A DNA stretch of 26,387 nucleotides from an uncultured Bacilli bacterium. GTDB taxonomy: Bacteria; Bacillota_I; Bacilli_A; RF39; UBA660. The notes under the pieces were generated by a model. It was not told the origin of the DNA and did no database searches. It saw only the letters and a list, made by a program, of their open reading frames with translations. Position numbers and translations under genes: made by a program. Shown here one piece after another: positions 18,752 through 25,629 of the stretch. Each line of letters starts with the position of its first letter. The first letter of the stretch is position 1. Where the stretch lies: contig CALVRQ010000047.1 of NCBI GenBank assembly GCA_944358685.1, positions 1 to 26,387 of the forward strand, written 5' to 3'.

Positions 18752-19760
18752 GAAGATAGGACTGTTATTAATAATAGGAATTTTAACTTTGTCACTGTCA
18801 GGTTGTACAACTTATGTTAAAGATGAGAATGGTAATGCAGTTAAAGAGGCAACTACAGGACAGACTCTTGCTTCTAATATACTTTGTAAGCCTACAAATA
18901 AAGATGTTTTAAAAACTTATGAGAAAAATAAGGTTGATATTGATGATTTACCTGAGTGCTCGGAATTTACTCCAGCGTCTGGAAAGTATGGCGGACTTTG
19001 GGAAACAATATTTATTAAACCTTTAAGTTGGTTTATTGTAAAAGTTGGTGAAATTCTTGGGAATTATGGTTTGGCAATTATTGCTGTTACATTGATTATT
19101 CGTTTGATTATATTTCCAATTAGTAAAAAATCAGCTTTGCAATCAGAAAATATGAAATTTGCTCAAAAAGATTTAGAAAAGTTAGAGAGAAAGTATAGAG
19201 GTCGCGATAGTCAAGAAGATCAGATGATGAAAGCTCAAGAGATGATGGGAATTTATAAAAAATATGAAATTAATCCGATGGCTGGTTGTTTATTTGCTTT
19301 TATTCAAATGCCACTTTTCTTTGCTTTTTTGGAAAGTTTGAATAGACTTCCAATTGTCTTTGAAGGTAAGTTTTTAGGATTTAATTTGGGTATGAGTCCA
19401 TTTGTTAAATTATTTGGTGGAAGTTTTGATTTTTCAGTATTTGCAGATAGTTTTACTAATGGTGGTTGGCTTTATTTATTACTTCCAATTTTAGTAGGAC
19501 TTACAACATTCTTCTCGTTTAAATTAAATTCTGGTGTTAGTAGTGGAAGTGAAGAACAACAACACCAAATGAAAACTATGATGAATGTAATGCTTGTATT
19601 TATTGTAATTACTTCATTTACAATGCCAACAAGTATTATTATATATTGGATAACTGGTAGTTTATTTACCATTGTTCAAGCTGAAGTTATTAGGAGGATG
19701 AAGGAAAATGCTAGAGGTAGTGAAAAACGAATCAAAAAACCAAGAAGAAGCGTTAACTAG
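18744..19760 (+). CDS. yidC: Membrane protein insertase YidC/SpoIIIJ
   Basis: A 338-residue Oxa1-family insertase. The N-terminus is a lipoprotein signal peptide: MRKK, a hydrophobic stretch, and a LSGC lipobox with the modified Cys at residue 21. The conserved core begins near FIKPLSWFIVKVGEILGNYGLAIIAVTLIIRLIIFP, where the arginine of the hydrophilic groove (LIIRL) is visible; NPMAGCLFAFIQMPLFFAFLESL and a C-terminal helix pair complete the five-helix fold, ending in a basic tail (KRIKKPRRSVN) as in Gram-positive YidC1. It inserts membrane proteins alone or with Sec. Its last 53 bases overlap khpB. Confidence 0.96.
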   Translation: MRKKIGLLLIIGILTLSLSGCTTYVKDENGNAVKEATTGQTLASNILCKPTNKDVLKTYEKNKVDIDDLPECSEFTPASGKYGGLWETIFIKPLSWFIVKVGEILGNYGLAIIAVTLIIRLIIFPISKKSALQSENMKFAQKDLEKLERKYRGRDSQEDQMMKAQEMMGIYKKYEINPMAGCLFAFIQMPLFFAFLESLNRLPIVFEGKFLGFNLGMSPFVKLFGGSFDFSVFADSFTNGGWLYLLLPILVGLTTFFSFKLNSGVSSGSEEQQHQMKTMMNVMLVFIVITSFTMPTSIIIYWITGSLFTIVQAEVIRRMKENARGSEKRIKKPRRSVN

Positions 19761-20322
19761 GTGTTTAGAGGAACTAAATGTTAATTTGAATGAAGTATAT
19801 TATTATATAGAAGAAGGAGAAGCTGGACTTTTTGGTAAGAAAAAATATATAGCTTATGTTGTAACTAAGTATGATGTGAAAGAATATGTTAAGAAATTTT
19901 TGAATGAGCTTGCTGTAAAAATGAATACTTCTTTTAATGTAGAAGTTAACGAAAATGATGGGGTTATTTCGGCTATTATTGTTACTGATGATAGTGGTGT
20001 TATGATTGGTAAGGAAGGTAAAAATTTGAATGCTATTCAAACTATCTTGAGACAGTCACTTAGAAAATATGGAAATTTTGATATTAAGGTTAATTTAGAT
20101 ATTTCTGGTTATAAAGCTAGGCGAGAAAAGAATATTGAAAGAGAAGTTAAGAAAATAGCTAGAGAAGTTTTAAAAACTAAAATTGAGGCAAAATTAGATC
20201 CAATGAATTCTTATGAAAGAAGAATTGTTCATACAATTATTTCTGAATATGATGGCTTAGCTACTCAAAGTGAAGGAGAAGCTCCTAATAGATATGTAGT
20301 TATTAAAATTAAGGAAGATTAA
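19708..20322 (+). CDS. khpB: RNA-binding protein KhpB (Jag/EloR)
   Basis: A 204-residue protein with a Jag N-terminal domain (about 1-52, EEGEAGLFGKKKYIAYV), a KH domain (about 55-135, with MIGKEGKNLNAIQ as the GxxG loop) and an R3H domain (about 140-204, with ERRIVHTIISEYDGLATQSEG). In other Firmicutes it pairs with KhpA and influences cell elongation and mRNA fate. The start lies inside the yidC 3' end; AGGAGG and AAGGAAA precede it. The yidC-khpB order is the standard one. Confidence 0.94.
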   Translation: MLEVVKNESKNQEEALTRCLEELNVNLNEVYYYIEEGEAGLFGKKKYIAYVVTKYDVKEYVKKFLNELAVKMNTSFNVEVNENDGVISAIIVTDDSGVMIGKEGKNLNAIQTILRQSLRKYGNFDIKVNLDISGYKARREKNIEREVKKIAREVLKTKIEAKLDPMNSYERRIVHTIISEYDGLATQSEGEAPNRYVVIKIKED

Positions 20323-20343
20323 TTTCTTTCTTTTTTGTTGATA

Positions 20344-20378
20344 AAAAGACTTAGATATCTTTTCTATCTAAGTCTTTT
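20344..20378 (+). terminator. Bidirectional terminator between khpB and XRE gene
   Basis: A perfect 14-bp stem, AAAAGACTTAGATA with TATCTAAGTCTTTT around a seven-base loop, ends the khpB transcript. It lies within the last codons of the convergent XRE gene, so the hairpin is encoded in that protein's C-terminus and can end both transcripts. Confidence 0.85.
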
Positions 20379-20587
20379 GCGGTAAATTCTTCTCCTGTAA
20401 TGTTATTTTTAAAATAAATAGAGTAGTCGCAAAGTTCGGCTATTTTTTCAATTGTATCAAATGTAGGATTTCTTTGTCCTTTTTCATATTGGGTTATGGT
20501 ATTACCTTTTACTTTAATCATTTCGCCTAGTACTTCTTGTTTATATTTTTTTTGTTTTCTCATATATCTTATTACTTTACCAATCAT
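20351..20587 (-). CDS. XRE-family repressor, divergent from a surface protein gene
   Basis: A 78-residue Cro/C1-type HTH protein: MIGKVIRYMRKQKKYKQEVLGEMIKVKGNTITQYEKGQRNPTF... is the classic five-helix HTH, with recognition helix around GNTITQYEKG. The tail (about residues 60-78) is short and polar. The ATG at 20587 is chosen because GGTGAT lies just upstream; the longer frame starts at 20602. It is transcribed divergently from the gene at 20709, and the shared interval holds palindromic ATCTCACA/TGTGAGAT operators, so it most likely represses that gene and itself. Function beyond that is unknown. Confidence 0.85.
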   Translation of the reverse strand: MIGKVIRYMRKQKKYKQEVLGEMIKVKGNTITQYEKGQRNPTFDTIEKIAELCDYSIYFKNNITGEEFTAKDLDRKDI

Positions 20588-20606
20588 ATTTATCACCAAC
20601 AAAATT

Positions 20607-20690
20607 ATCTCATTTTGTGATATTTAGTTATTGACATCTCACAAGATGTGAGATAATATATTGTTAAGGTAAACTCACAATATGTGATAT
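20607..20690. promoter_or_regulatory. Operator array and consensus promoter for the 20709 gene
   Basis: TTGACA (20631-20636), a 17-base spacer and TAATAT (20654-20659) form a near-perfect promoter for the plus-strand gene. The spacer is filled by the perfect 19-bp palindrome ATCTCACAAGATGTGAGAT (20636-20654). A second, slightly imperfect copy with the same 19-bp geometry lies at 20672-20690 (start region of the transcript), and a shorter variant, ATCTCATTTTGTGATAT (20607-20623), on the XRE side. Three sites for one dimeric XRE repressor are inferred. Confidence 0.8.
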
Positions 20691-20708
20691 TTATACGAGG
20701 TGATAAAG

Positions 20709-21647
20709 ATGAGAAATAAATTTAAAAAAGTATTAAAGAACAGAATATTTATATTTGTATTAGGTGGTTTAATATTTGGGACTGTTGGAGTGTGTGCAGC
20801 AACATATTTTCCAAGTAATCAAGTAACTTATGACAATAAAGCAAGTGGTTTAGAGAGTACTGATGTCCAAGGGGCTATAGATGAGCTTTATAATGCATGT
20901 TTTCCACCAACTATTATTGGTGGCGATGGTTTATTGGAAAATGTAGATGTTGTAACTTCTGGTGATGGTTTATATGCAGATAAATATGAAAGTGGTAGAT
21001 ATATTTATAAAGGAAAAAATGTAAATAATTATGTAACATTTAATGATGAAAAAGCAGGCTGGAGAATTATTTCAATAGAGAATGATGGAACAATAAAGAT
21101 AATAAGAAATTCAAGTATAGGAAATATGACATGGGATAGTTCTAACAATAATAATTGGGCTCGTCCAGCTAGTTTAAATACTTATTTGAATAATAGTTAT
21201 TATAATATTTTAAATTCTACATCTAGAAGTTTAATTGTGGATAAATATTTTAATGCCGGTAAAGTAGATTTTGCGGAGACAAATTTACAAAATACTATAA
21301 ATGAGGAGAATAGTTCTAAGTGGTATGGTAAAATTGGTCTTATTACAGCTAGCGAATATGCGCGAAGTAATACAAACGAAAGTCAATGTGGTAATTTGAA
21401 TAAATTGGTTTATCAAGGTCAGGACTGTGGCAAGACTACTTGGTTAGTTGATGATACTTTTTGGTGGACAATTACGTCACTTTCAGATAATAGTTATCAA
21501 GTAATGAGTATATCTAGTTCTGGTGGTATGATTGTTAATAGTCAAGCTAATACTTCTAATGAAGTTAAACCGGTTTTTTATTTAAGTACAGATGCTCAAA
21601 TTACAGGAGGAGATGGATCACAAAATAATCCATATGTGATTTCTTAA
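20709..21647 (+). CDS. Membrane-anchored or secreted DUF6273-type surface protein
   Basis: A 312-residue protein, not assigned to a characterised function. After a basic start (MRNKFKKVLKNR) a hydrophobic segment at about residues 11-33 acts as signal or anchor. It is followed by VTYDNKASGLESTDVQGAIDELY, a short motif met in many extracellular or pseudopilin-like proteins of uncultured Firmicutes and in phage fibres. The rest resembles the DUF6273 domain: GWRIISIENDGTIKIIRN, a Trp/Asn-rich stretch with LNTYLNNSYYN, and a final VKPVFYLSTDAQITGGDGS...PYVIS. The ATG at 20709 fits the GAGGTG site; the GTG at 20700 overlaps it. Promoter architecture says it is switched by the neighbouring XRE repressor. 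It ends in its own terminator. Confidence 0.75.
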   Translation: MRNKFKKVLKNRIFIFVLGGLIFGTVGVCAATYFPSNQVTYDNKASGLESTDVQGAIDELYNACFPPTIIGGDGLLENVDVVTSGDGLYADKYESGRYIYKGKNVNNYVTFNDEKAGWRIISIENDGTIKIIRNSSIGNMTWDSSNNNNWARPASLNTYLNNSYYNILNSTSRSLIVDKYFNAGKVDFAETNLQNTINEENSSKWYGKIGLITASEYARSNTNESQCGNLNKLVYQGQDCGKTTWLVDDTFWWTITSLSDNSYQVMSISSSGGMIVNSQANTSNEVKPVFYLSTDAQITGGDGSQNNPYVIS

Positions 21648-21653
21648 TATCAT

Positions 21654-21697
21654 AAAGACTAAATTATGTACAATGATGTATATTTTAGTCTTTTTTT
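21654..21697 (+). terminator. Terminator after surface protein gene
   Basis: AAAGACTAAA (21654-21663) pairs with TTTAGTCTTT (21684-21693), followed by a T7 run. The loop is about 20 bases. Confidence 0.8.
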
Positions 21698-21754
21698 ATT
21701 TATGGAAAGTGTTTTGTTTTGGATTTATGATATTATTTATATTGGGTGGTTGTA

Positions 21755-23230
21755 ATGAAAATAGGATTTGATAATAAGAAGTATGTTGAGGTTCAGAGTA
21801 AGAAAATTAAAGAGAGGATAGATGATTTTGATAAGCTTTATTTGGAAATAGGTGGTAAGTTATTTGATGATTATCATGCGGCGAGAGTACTTCCTGGTTT
21901 TGAGCCTGATTCTAAGATGAAAATGCTTTTAAAATTAAAGGATATAACAGAGATAATTATATGTATTAGTGCGAAGGATATTGAAAGAAAAAGAATGCGG
22001 GCTGATTATGGAATTACATATGATATGGAAGTTTTAAGATTGATTGGTGAATTTCAGAAATTAGGTTTATCTGTTAACAGTGTGGTTATTACTTTATATA
22101 GTGGTGAGGAAAGTTCTAAGAGTTTTATTAATAAATTAGAAGAAAATAATATTAAAGTTTACGTGCATACTCCAACTGCAGGTTATCCAACAGATGTAGA
22201 GAGAATAGTTAGTGATGAAGGATATGGGGCTAATTCTTATATAGAGACTACTAAGAAATTGGTGGTTGTTACAGCACCTGGTCCAGCAAGTGGTAAATTA
22301 GCCACATGTTTATCACAACTTTATCATGAATATAAAAGAGGAGTGCGGGCTGGATATGCAAAATATGAGACTTTTCCGGTTTGGAATTTACCTTTAAAAC
22401 ATCCTGTTAATGTGGCTTATGAAGCTGCTACGGCTGATATAAAGGATGTTAATATGATTGATTCTTTTCATTTGGAAAAATATGGTGTTACAGCAGTTAA
22501 TTATAATAGAGATTTAGAGGTTTTCCCTATTTTGAAGTCTATTTTGTATAGGATTATTGGTCAAGATATTTATTATTCACCAACGGATATGGGTGTTAAT
22601 ATGATTGGATATTGTATTAGTGATGATGATTTAGTATGTAAGGCCTGTAGACAAGAGATTATTAGAAGGTATTATACGTCTTTATGTGATTATAAAAAAG
22701 GAATAGAGGATAAGAGTGTTTGTGAAAAGCTTAAGTTATTAATGAATGAGATTAATATTGATCCTTTGAATGAAAGAAAGATAATTAGTATTTCCCGGGA
22801 AAAGGCTATGCGTGAAAAGGTTCCGGTAGTTGCTTTAGAACTTGAAGGTGGTAAGATTATTACTGGTAAAAAGACTAAATTACTTAGTCCAGTGAGTTCT
22901 TTAGTTTTGAATTTTCTTAAGGAAGTTTCGGGGATTAAAGATTCAGTTGATTTACTTAGTGATGAGGTTTTAGAACCTATATTAAAATTGAAGCCACTTA
23001 GTAATCATCCTTCTTCTGTTTTGAATTTAAGTGAGGTTTTGATTGCTCTTAGTATTTGTTCAGTTAATAATGAAGATGTTAAGAGGGCTTTAGAAAATTT
23101 AAGTAAGTTATCTGGATTGGAAGCTCACGCATCTTTTATAGTAGATAGTGAGGAGTTTAATATTTTAAAAAGACTTAGAGTTAATTTGACATGTGAACCA
23201 ATATTTTATTTAGAAAAGTTCTTTGTGTAG
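21755..23230 (+). CDS. DUF1846 family protein
   Basis: A 491-residue protein of the DUF1846 family, cytosolic proteins of about 500 residues found in Firmicutes and some other bacteria and without a settled function. Recognisable stretches are YLEIGGKLFDDYHAARVLPGFEPDSKM near the N-terminus, IICISAKDIERKRMRADYG, VVTAPGPASGKLATCLSQLYHEY (a P-loop-like, nucleotide-binding turn at about residue 175-185), SPTDMGVNMIGYCI, and the C-terminal NEEDVKRALENLSKLSGLEAH-like region. The ATG at 21755 follows GGTGG by five bases; the GTG at 21746 overlaps the site. No membrane segment is seen. It stands between its own terminator and that of the preceding gene, so it is a single-gene unit. Confidence 0.88.
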   Translation: MKIGFDNKKYVEVQSKKIKERIDDFDKLYLEIGGKLFDDYHAARVLPGFEPDSKMKMLLKLKDITEIIICISAKDIERKRMRADYGITYDMEVLRLIGEFQKLGLSVNSVVITLYSGEESSKSFINKLEENNIKVYVHTPTAGYPTDVERIVSDEGYGANSYIETTKKLVVVTAPGPASGKLATCLSQLYHEYKRGVRAGYAKYETFPVWNLPLKHPVNVAYEAATADIKDVNMIDSFHLEKYGVTAVNYNRDLEVFPILKSILYRIIGQDIYYSPTDMGVNMIGYCISDDDLVCKACRQEIIRRYYTSLCDYKKGIEDKSVCEKLKLLMNEINIDPLNERKIISISREKAMREKVPVVALELEGGKIITGKKTKLLSPVSSLVLNFLKEVSGIKDSVDLLSDEVLEPILKLKPLSNHPSSVLNLSEVLIALSICSVNNEDVKRALENLSKLSGLEAHASFIVDSEEFNILKRLRVNLTCEPIFYLEKFFV

Positions 23231-23256
23231 GTAAACATTTAATTGTTTACCTTTTT
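23229..23256 (+). terminator. Terminator of DUF1846 gene
   Basis: AGGTAAACA pairs with TGTTTACCT around a six-base loop, then T4-5. The stem begins in the stop codon. Confidence 0.85.
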
Positions 23257-23266
23257 GAATGGTGTG

Positions 23267-23275
23267 TGCTATAAT
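23267..23275 (+). promoter_or_regulatory. Extended -10 promoter for HD-domain gene
   Basis: TGCTATAAT is an extended -10 element just after the DUF1846 terminator. TTTACC, 18 bases upstream and inside the terminator stem, may serve as -35. It supports a start at 23307 rather than 23259 for the next gene. Confidence 0.65.
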
Positions 23276-23306
23276 ACATGTGATGAAAAGGAGTTGGGAG
23301 TTTTTC

Positions 23307-23855
23307 ATGCGTAAGAAGGATATAACTAAGGAGATTGCTCGTGATGATGAATTTTTGAAAATAGTTGCTCCTATTTTAGGGTCTAATGAATTTAAAAAGA
23401 GAAAGACTTGGGTACATCATGAAAATTGTTCATTATATGAGCATTGTTTAGTAGTTTCTTATTTATCATATAGAATATGTAAAAAAAGAAAGTGGAATTA
23501 TAAAGATGCAGCTATTGGTGGGCTTTTACATGATTTTTATTTAAGGCCATGGCAAAATCGAGTTCATGAAAAGGTTCCTTTTTTTAAACAACATGGTTTT
23601 GTTCATGCACATGAGGCGATGGAGAATGCTTATAAATTTTTTCCAGAACTTATGAATGACAGGATTGCAAATATAATTGAAAGGCATATGTTTCCGCTTA
23701 ATATTATTCCTCCAAAATATAAAGAGGGATGGGTTGTTACTTATGCGGATAAAAGATTATCTATGGATGTTGTTGTTAATATAAAGGCTTTACCTAAATA
23801 TTTAGGAATGGCTAGGTTTATATATAATGTTAAGAAGTTTTTTAGAAGAAGGTGA
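23307..23855 (+). CDS. HD-domain metal-dependent phosphohydrolase
   Basis: A 182-residue HD-superfamily protein. Metal ligands are visible as His46 (SLYEHCLVVSYLSY), the HD doublet His75-Asp76 (GGLLHDFYLRPWQ), further histidines in HGFVHAHEA and ERHMFPL, and an Asp in TYADKRLS. The layout HHxNxSxYEH...GGLLHDF is shared by a group of uncharacterised Firmicute HD hydrolases; the substrate, perhaps a nucleotide, is unknown. I start it at 23307, after GGGAG; longer frames run through the promoter. It ends four bases before mnmE, so the two may share a transcript. Confidence 0.82.
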   Translation: MRKKDITKEIARDDEFLKIVAPILGSNEFKKRKTWVHHENCSLYEHCLVVSYLSYRICKKRKWNYKDAAIGGLLHDFYLRPWQNRVHEKVPFFKQHGFVHAHEAMENAYKFFPELMNDRIANIIERHMFPLNIIPPKYKEGWVVTYADKRLSMDVVVNIKALPKYLGMARFIYNVKKFFRRR

Positions 23856-23859
23856 TTAG

Positions 23860-25209
23860 ATGGAAGATACAATAGCAGCTATTTCAACGGCTCAGGGCGT
23901 TGGAGCTATTTCTATTATTAGGGTTAGTGGTGCTGATGCTATAAAAATAGTTAGTAAGATTTTTTCTAATAAAAAGTTTTATGATGCGCCAAGTCATACT
24001 ATTCATTATGGTTATATAATGGATGGTGATGAGAAGGTAGATGAGGTTTTAGTAACTATTATGAGGGCTCCTAAAACGTTTACTAAAGAAGATATTGTGG
24101 AGATAAATGCGCATGGTGGAATTATGACAACTGATAAGATTTTAGAGTTATTGCTTGTGAATGGTTGTCGGTTAGCTGAGCCTGGTGAGTTTACTAAGAG
24201 AGCTTTTTTGAATGGCCGAATTGATTTGACGGAAGCAGAAGGGGTTATGGATTTAATTAATTCAAAAACAGATATTTCCCGGAAAATAGCTTTGAATCAA
24301 GTTGGTGGTAAGGTATCTAATATGATAAGTAAGCTTCGAGATGAGCTTGCTAGGATAATTGCAAATATTGAAGTTAATATTGATTATCCAGAGTATGAAG
24401 ATATAGAAGAAATGACGATTGATAAGATTAATTCTAATTTAAGCGAACTTGAGAGTAAAATAGATAAGATTTTGAAAGAAAGTAAAAAAGGTGAAGTTTT
24501 AACTAATGGTATTAAAACGGCGATTGTTGGTAAACCTAATGTTGGTAAGAGTAGTTTACTTAATAGACTTATTGGTGAAGAAAAAGCGATTGTTACAGAT
24601 ATTAAGGGGACGACACGCGATAGTGTTGAGGCAACTTTACGTATAGATAATTTGATTTTGAATTTAATTGATACAGCGGGCATTAGAAAAACAGATGATG
24701 TTGTTGAAAGTATTGGTGTAGATAAGAGTTTAAAATTAATAGACGCGTCAGATTTGATTTTGTTTGTAGTTAATTATAATGAAAAATTGAGTGGCGATGA
24801 TTTAGTTATTTTAGATAAGTTAAAAGGTAAAAATTATATTACAATAGTTAATAAGACGGACTTAGAAAAGAAGATTGATGATGAAAAACTGTCCAATGTG
24901 GTTTATGTAAGTGCTTTAAACGATGATAATATTGATGAAATAGGTAATAAAATCAAAAAATTATTCAATTTAGAGAAGATAGAGACGACTGATTTAACTT
25001 ATTTAACTAGTGCGAGAAGTGGGGCTATACTTAGAAAGGTTTTGGAGAGTGTTAAAGCGGTTAGAAAAGGTATAGAAGATAATTATCCAATTGATATGGT
25101 GGAAATTGATTTAAAGGATATATGGAATTTACTTGGTGAGATAATTGGCGAGAGTTATGATGAAGAGTTATTAGATCAATTATTTAGTAGATTTTGTGTG
25201 GGTAAGTAA
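23860..25209 (+). CDS. mnmE: tRNA uridine-5-carboxymethylaminomethyl modification GTPase
   Basis: A 449-residue GTPase that with MnmG modifies wobble U34 of several tRNAs. The N-terminal folate-binding domain starts DTIAAISTAQGVGAISIIRVSG; the G domain has GKPNVGKSS (about residue 222), TTRD, DTAGIR and NKTD; the C-terminus ends FCVGK, the CxGK motif whose cysteine is needed for activity. Length is normal. It follows the HD gene at once. In B. subtilis mnmE and mnmG are adjacent; here 420 bp with a small toxin-like module lie between them. Confidence 0.97.
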   Translation: MEDTIAAISTAQGVGAISIIRVSGADAIKIVSKIFSNKKFYDAPSHTIHYGYIMDGDEKVDEVLVTIMRAPKTFTKEDIVEINAHGGIMTTDKILELLLVNGCRLAEPGEFTKRAFLNGRIDLTEAEGVMDLINSKTDISRKIALNQVGGKVSNMISKLRDELARIIANIEVNIDYPEYEDIEEMTIDKINSNLSELESKIDKILKESKKGEVLTNGIKTAIVGKPNVGKSSLLNRLIGEEKAIVTDIKGTTRDSVEATLRIDNLILNLIDTAGIRKTDDVVESIGVDKSLKLIDASDLILFVVNYNEKLSGDDLVILDKLKGKNYITIVNKTDLEKKIDDEKLSNVVYVSALNDDNIDEIGNKIKKLFNLEKIETTDLTYLTSARSGAILRKVLESVKAVRKGIEDNYPIDMVEIDLKDIWNLLGEIIGESYDEELLDQLFSRFCVGK

Positions 25210-25216
25210 AATTAAT

Positions 25217-25245
25217 TTGTCATAAAGTTAAATTTATGATAAAAT
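25217..25245 (+). promoter_or_regulatory. Promoter of the plus-strand small RNA
   Basis: TTGTCA at 25217-25222, exact 17-base spacer, TAAAAT at 25240-25245, starting eight bases after the mnmE stop codon. Predicted start near 25252. Confidence 0.7.
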
Positions 25246-25278
25246 GTATATAGGTGAAGGAAACTTCATAAAATAAAA

Positions 25279-25314
25279 AAGGAATGTTCAATACGCCAAT
25301 GTTGGATGTACCAA
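25279..25314 (+). repeat. Inverted arm, left copy
   Basis: AAGGAATGTTCAATA, seven extra bases, then GTTGGATGTACCAA. It is the inverted partner of 25474-25503, with one mismatch in each half. Directly to its left are six A, which read as six T after the arm on the minus strand. Confidence 0.85.
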
Positions 25315-25325
25315 AATATTTTGTA

Positions 25326-25366
25326 CACCTAAATCAAGCTGCGAGGCTTAAGTTAGGTGCTTTTTT
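25326..25366 (+). terminator. Terminator of the small RNA
   Basis: CACCTAA (25326-25332) pairs with TTAGGTG (25353-25359), with an inner AAGC/GCTT stem, followed by T6 (25361-25366). Read on the minus strand the same hairpin lies just after the peptide stop codon but lacks a T run. Confidence 0.85.
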
Positions 25367-25444
25367 CTATTTAAATAATATTATGAATATTAAGATAAAT
25401 AGAAGTGATATGATGGCATAAAGAGCTTTTTCTCTTTGAGTCAT
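25367..25444 (-). CDS. 25-residue hydrophobic membrane peptide, type I toxin-like
   Basis: The peptide starts MTQREK, continues with one transmembrane segment of about 18 residues (LYAIISLLFILIFIILF) and ends in Lys. A very strong ribosome site, GGAGGTG, lies six bases before the ATG. The first two G of this site are paired in a hairpin CCAATTC/GAATTGG (25456-25462 with 25471-25477), so it is partly hidden. A good promoter lies upstream (25510-25538). Short single-helix peptides with strong but masked ribosome sites and a convergent small RNA are typical of type I toxins such as TxpA, BsrG and Fst; I see no sequence match to any of these. It could also be a small regulatory membrane peptide. 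Confidence 0.6.
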   Translation of the reverse strand: MTQREKALYAIISLLFILIFIILFK

Positions 25445-25473
25445 TCGCATCACCTCCAATTCTATATTAAGAA

Positions 25474-25503
25474 TTGGTACACCCAACTTATTGAATATTC
25501 CTT
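25474..25503 (-). repeat. Inverted arm, right copy, at the peptide mRNA 5' end
   Basis: On the minus strand AAGGAATATTCAATA, one base, then GTTGGGTGTACCAA. Its first base is the predicted transcription start of the peptide mRNA. It overlaps the 5' strand of the hairpin that masks the ribosome site. Confidence 0.85.
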
Positions 25504-25509
25504 GATATA

Positions 25510-25538
25510 ATTATGACGAATAGTTATATAAAATACAA
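25510..25538 (-). promoter_or_regulatory. Promoter of the membrane peptide gene
   Basis: On the minus strand TTGTAT (25538-25533), exact 17-base spacer, CATAAT (25515-25510). The start would fall at or near 25503. Confidence 0.65.
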
Positions 25539-25574
25539 TAAGATTTATTATTTTTAAATAAAAGTTTTATTTAT

Positions 25575-25603
25575 TTGACTAAAGTGTTTCTCTGATGTAG
25601 AAT
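25575..25603 (+). promoter_or_regulatory. Promoter of mnmG
   Basis: TTGACT at 25575-25580, 17-base spacer, TAGAAT at 25598-25603, about 20 bases before the mnmG ribosome site. So mnmG has its own promoter, independent of mnmE. Confidence 0.7.
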
Positions 25604-25629
25604 TAATTCTAGTATTTGGTGGTGATTTT

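Larger units (their letters stand above)
25252..25366 (+). ncRNA. Structured small RNA, candidate antitoxin
   Basis: About 115 nucleotides. The 5' end folds as TGAAG-GAAA-CTTCA (25254-25267), a tetraloop hairpin. An AT linker leads to the arm AAGGAATGTTCAATA...GTTGGATGTACCAA (25279-25314), then a near-palindrome around CAAAATATTTTG, and finally a terminator with stem CACCTAA/TTAGGTG, inner stem AAGC/GCTT and six T. No open reading frame is seen. It runs towards the minus-strand peptide gene and stops one base before that gene's stop codon, so it would be antisense to the 3' untranslated part of the peptide mRNA. Antitoxin function is inference from layout. Confidence 0.5.

Noticed and set aside
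23259..23306. Longer N-terminus for the HD-domain protein
   Set aside because: That stretch contains the extended -10 promoter and has no ribosome site before its start codons; the residues do not resemble the family.
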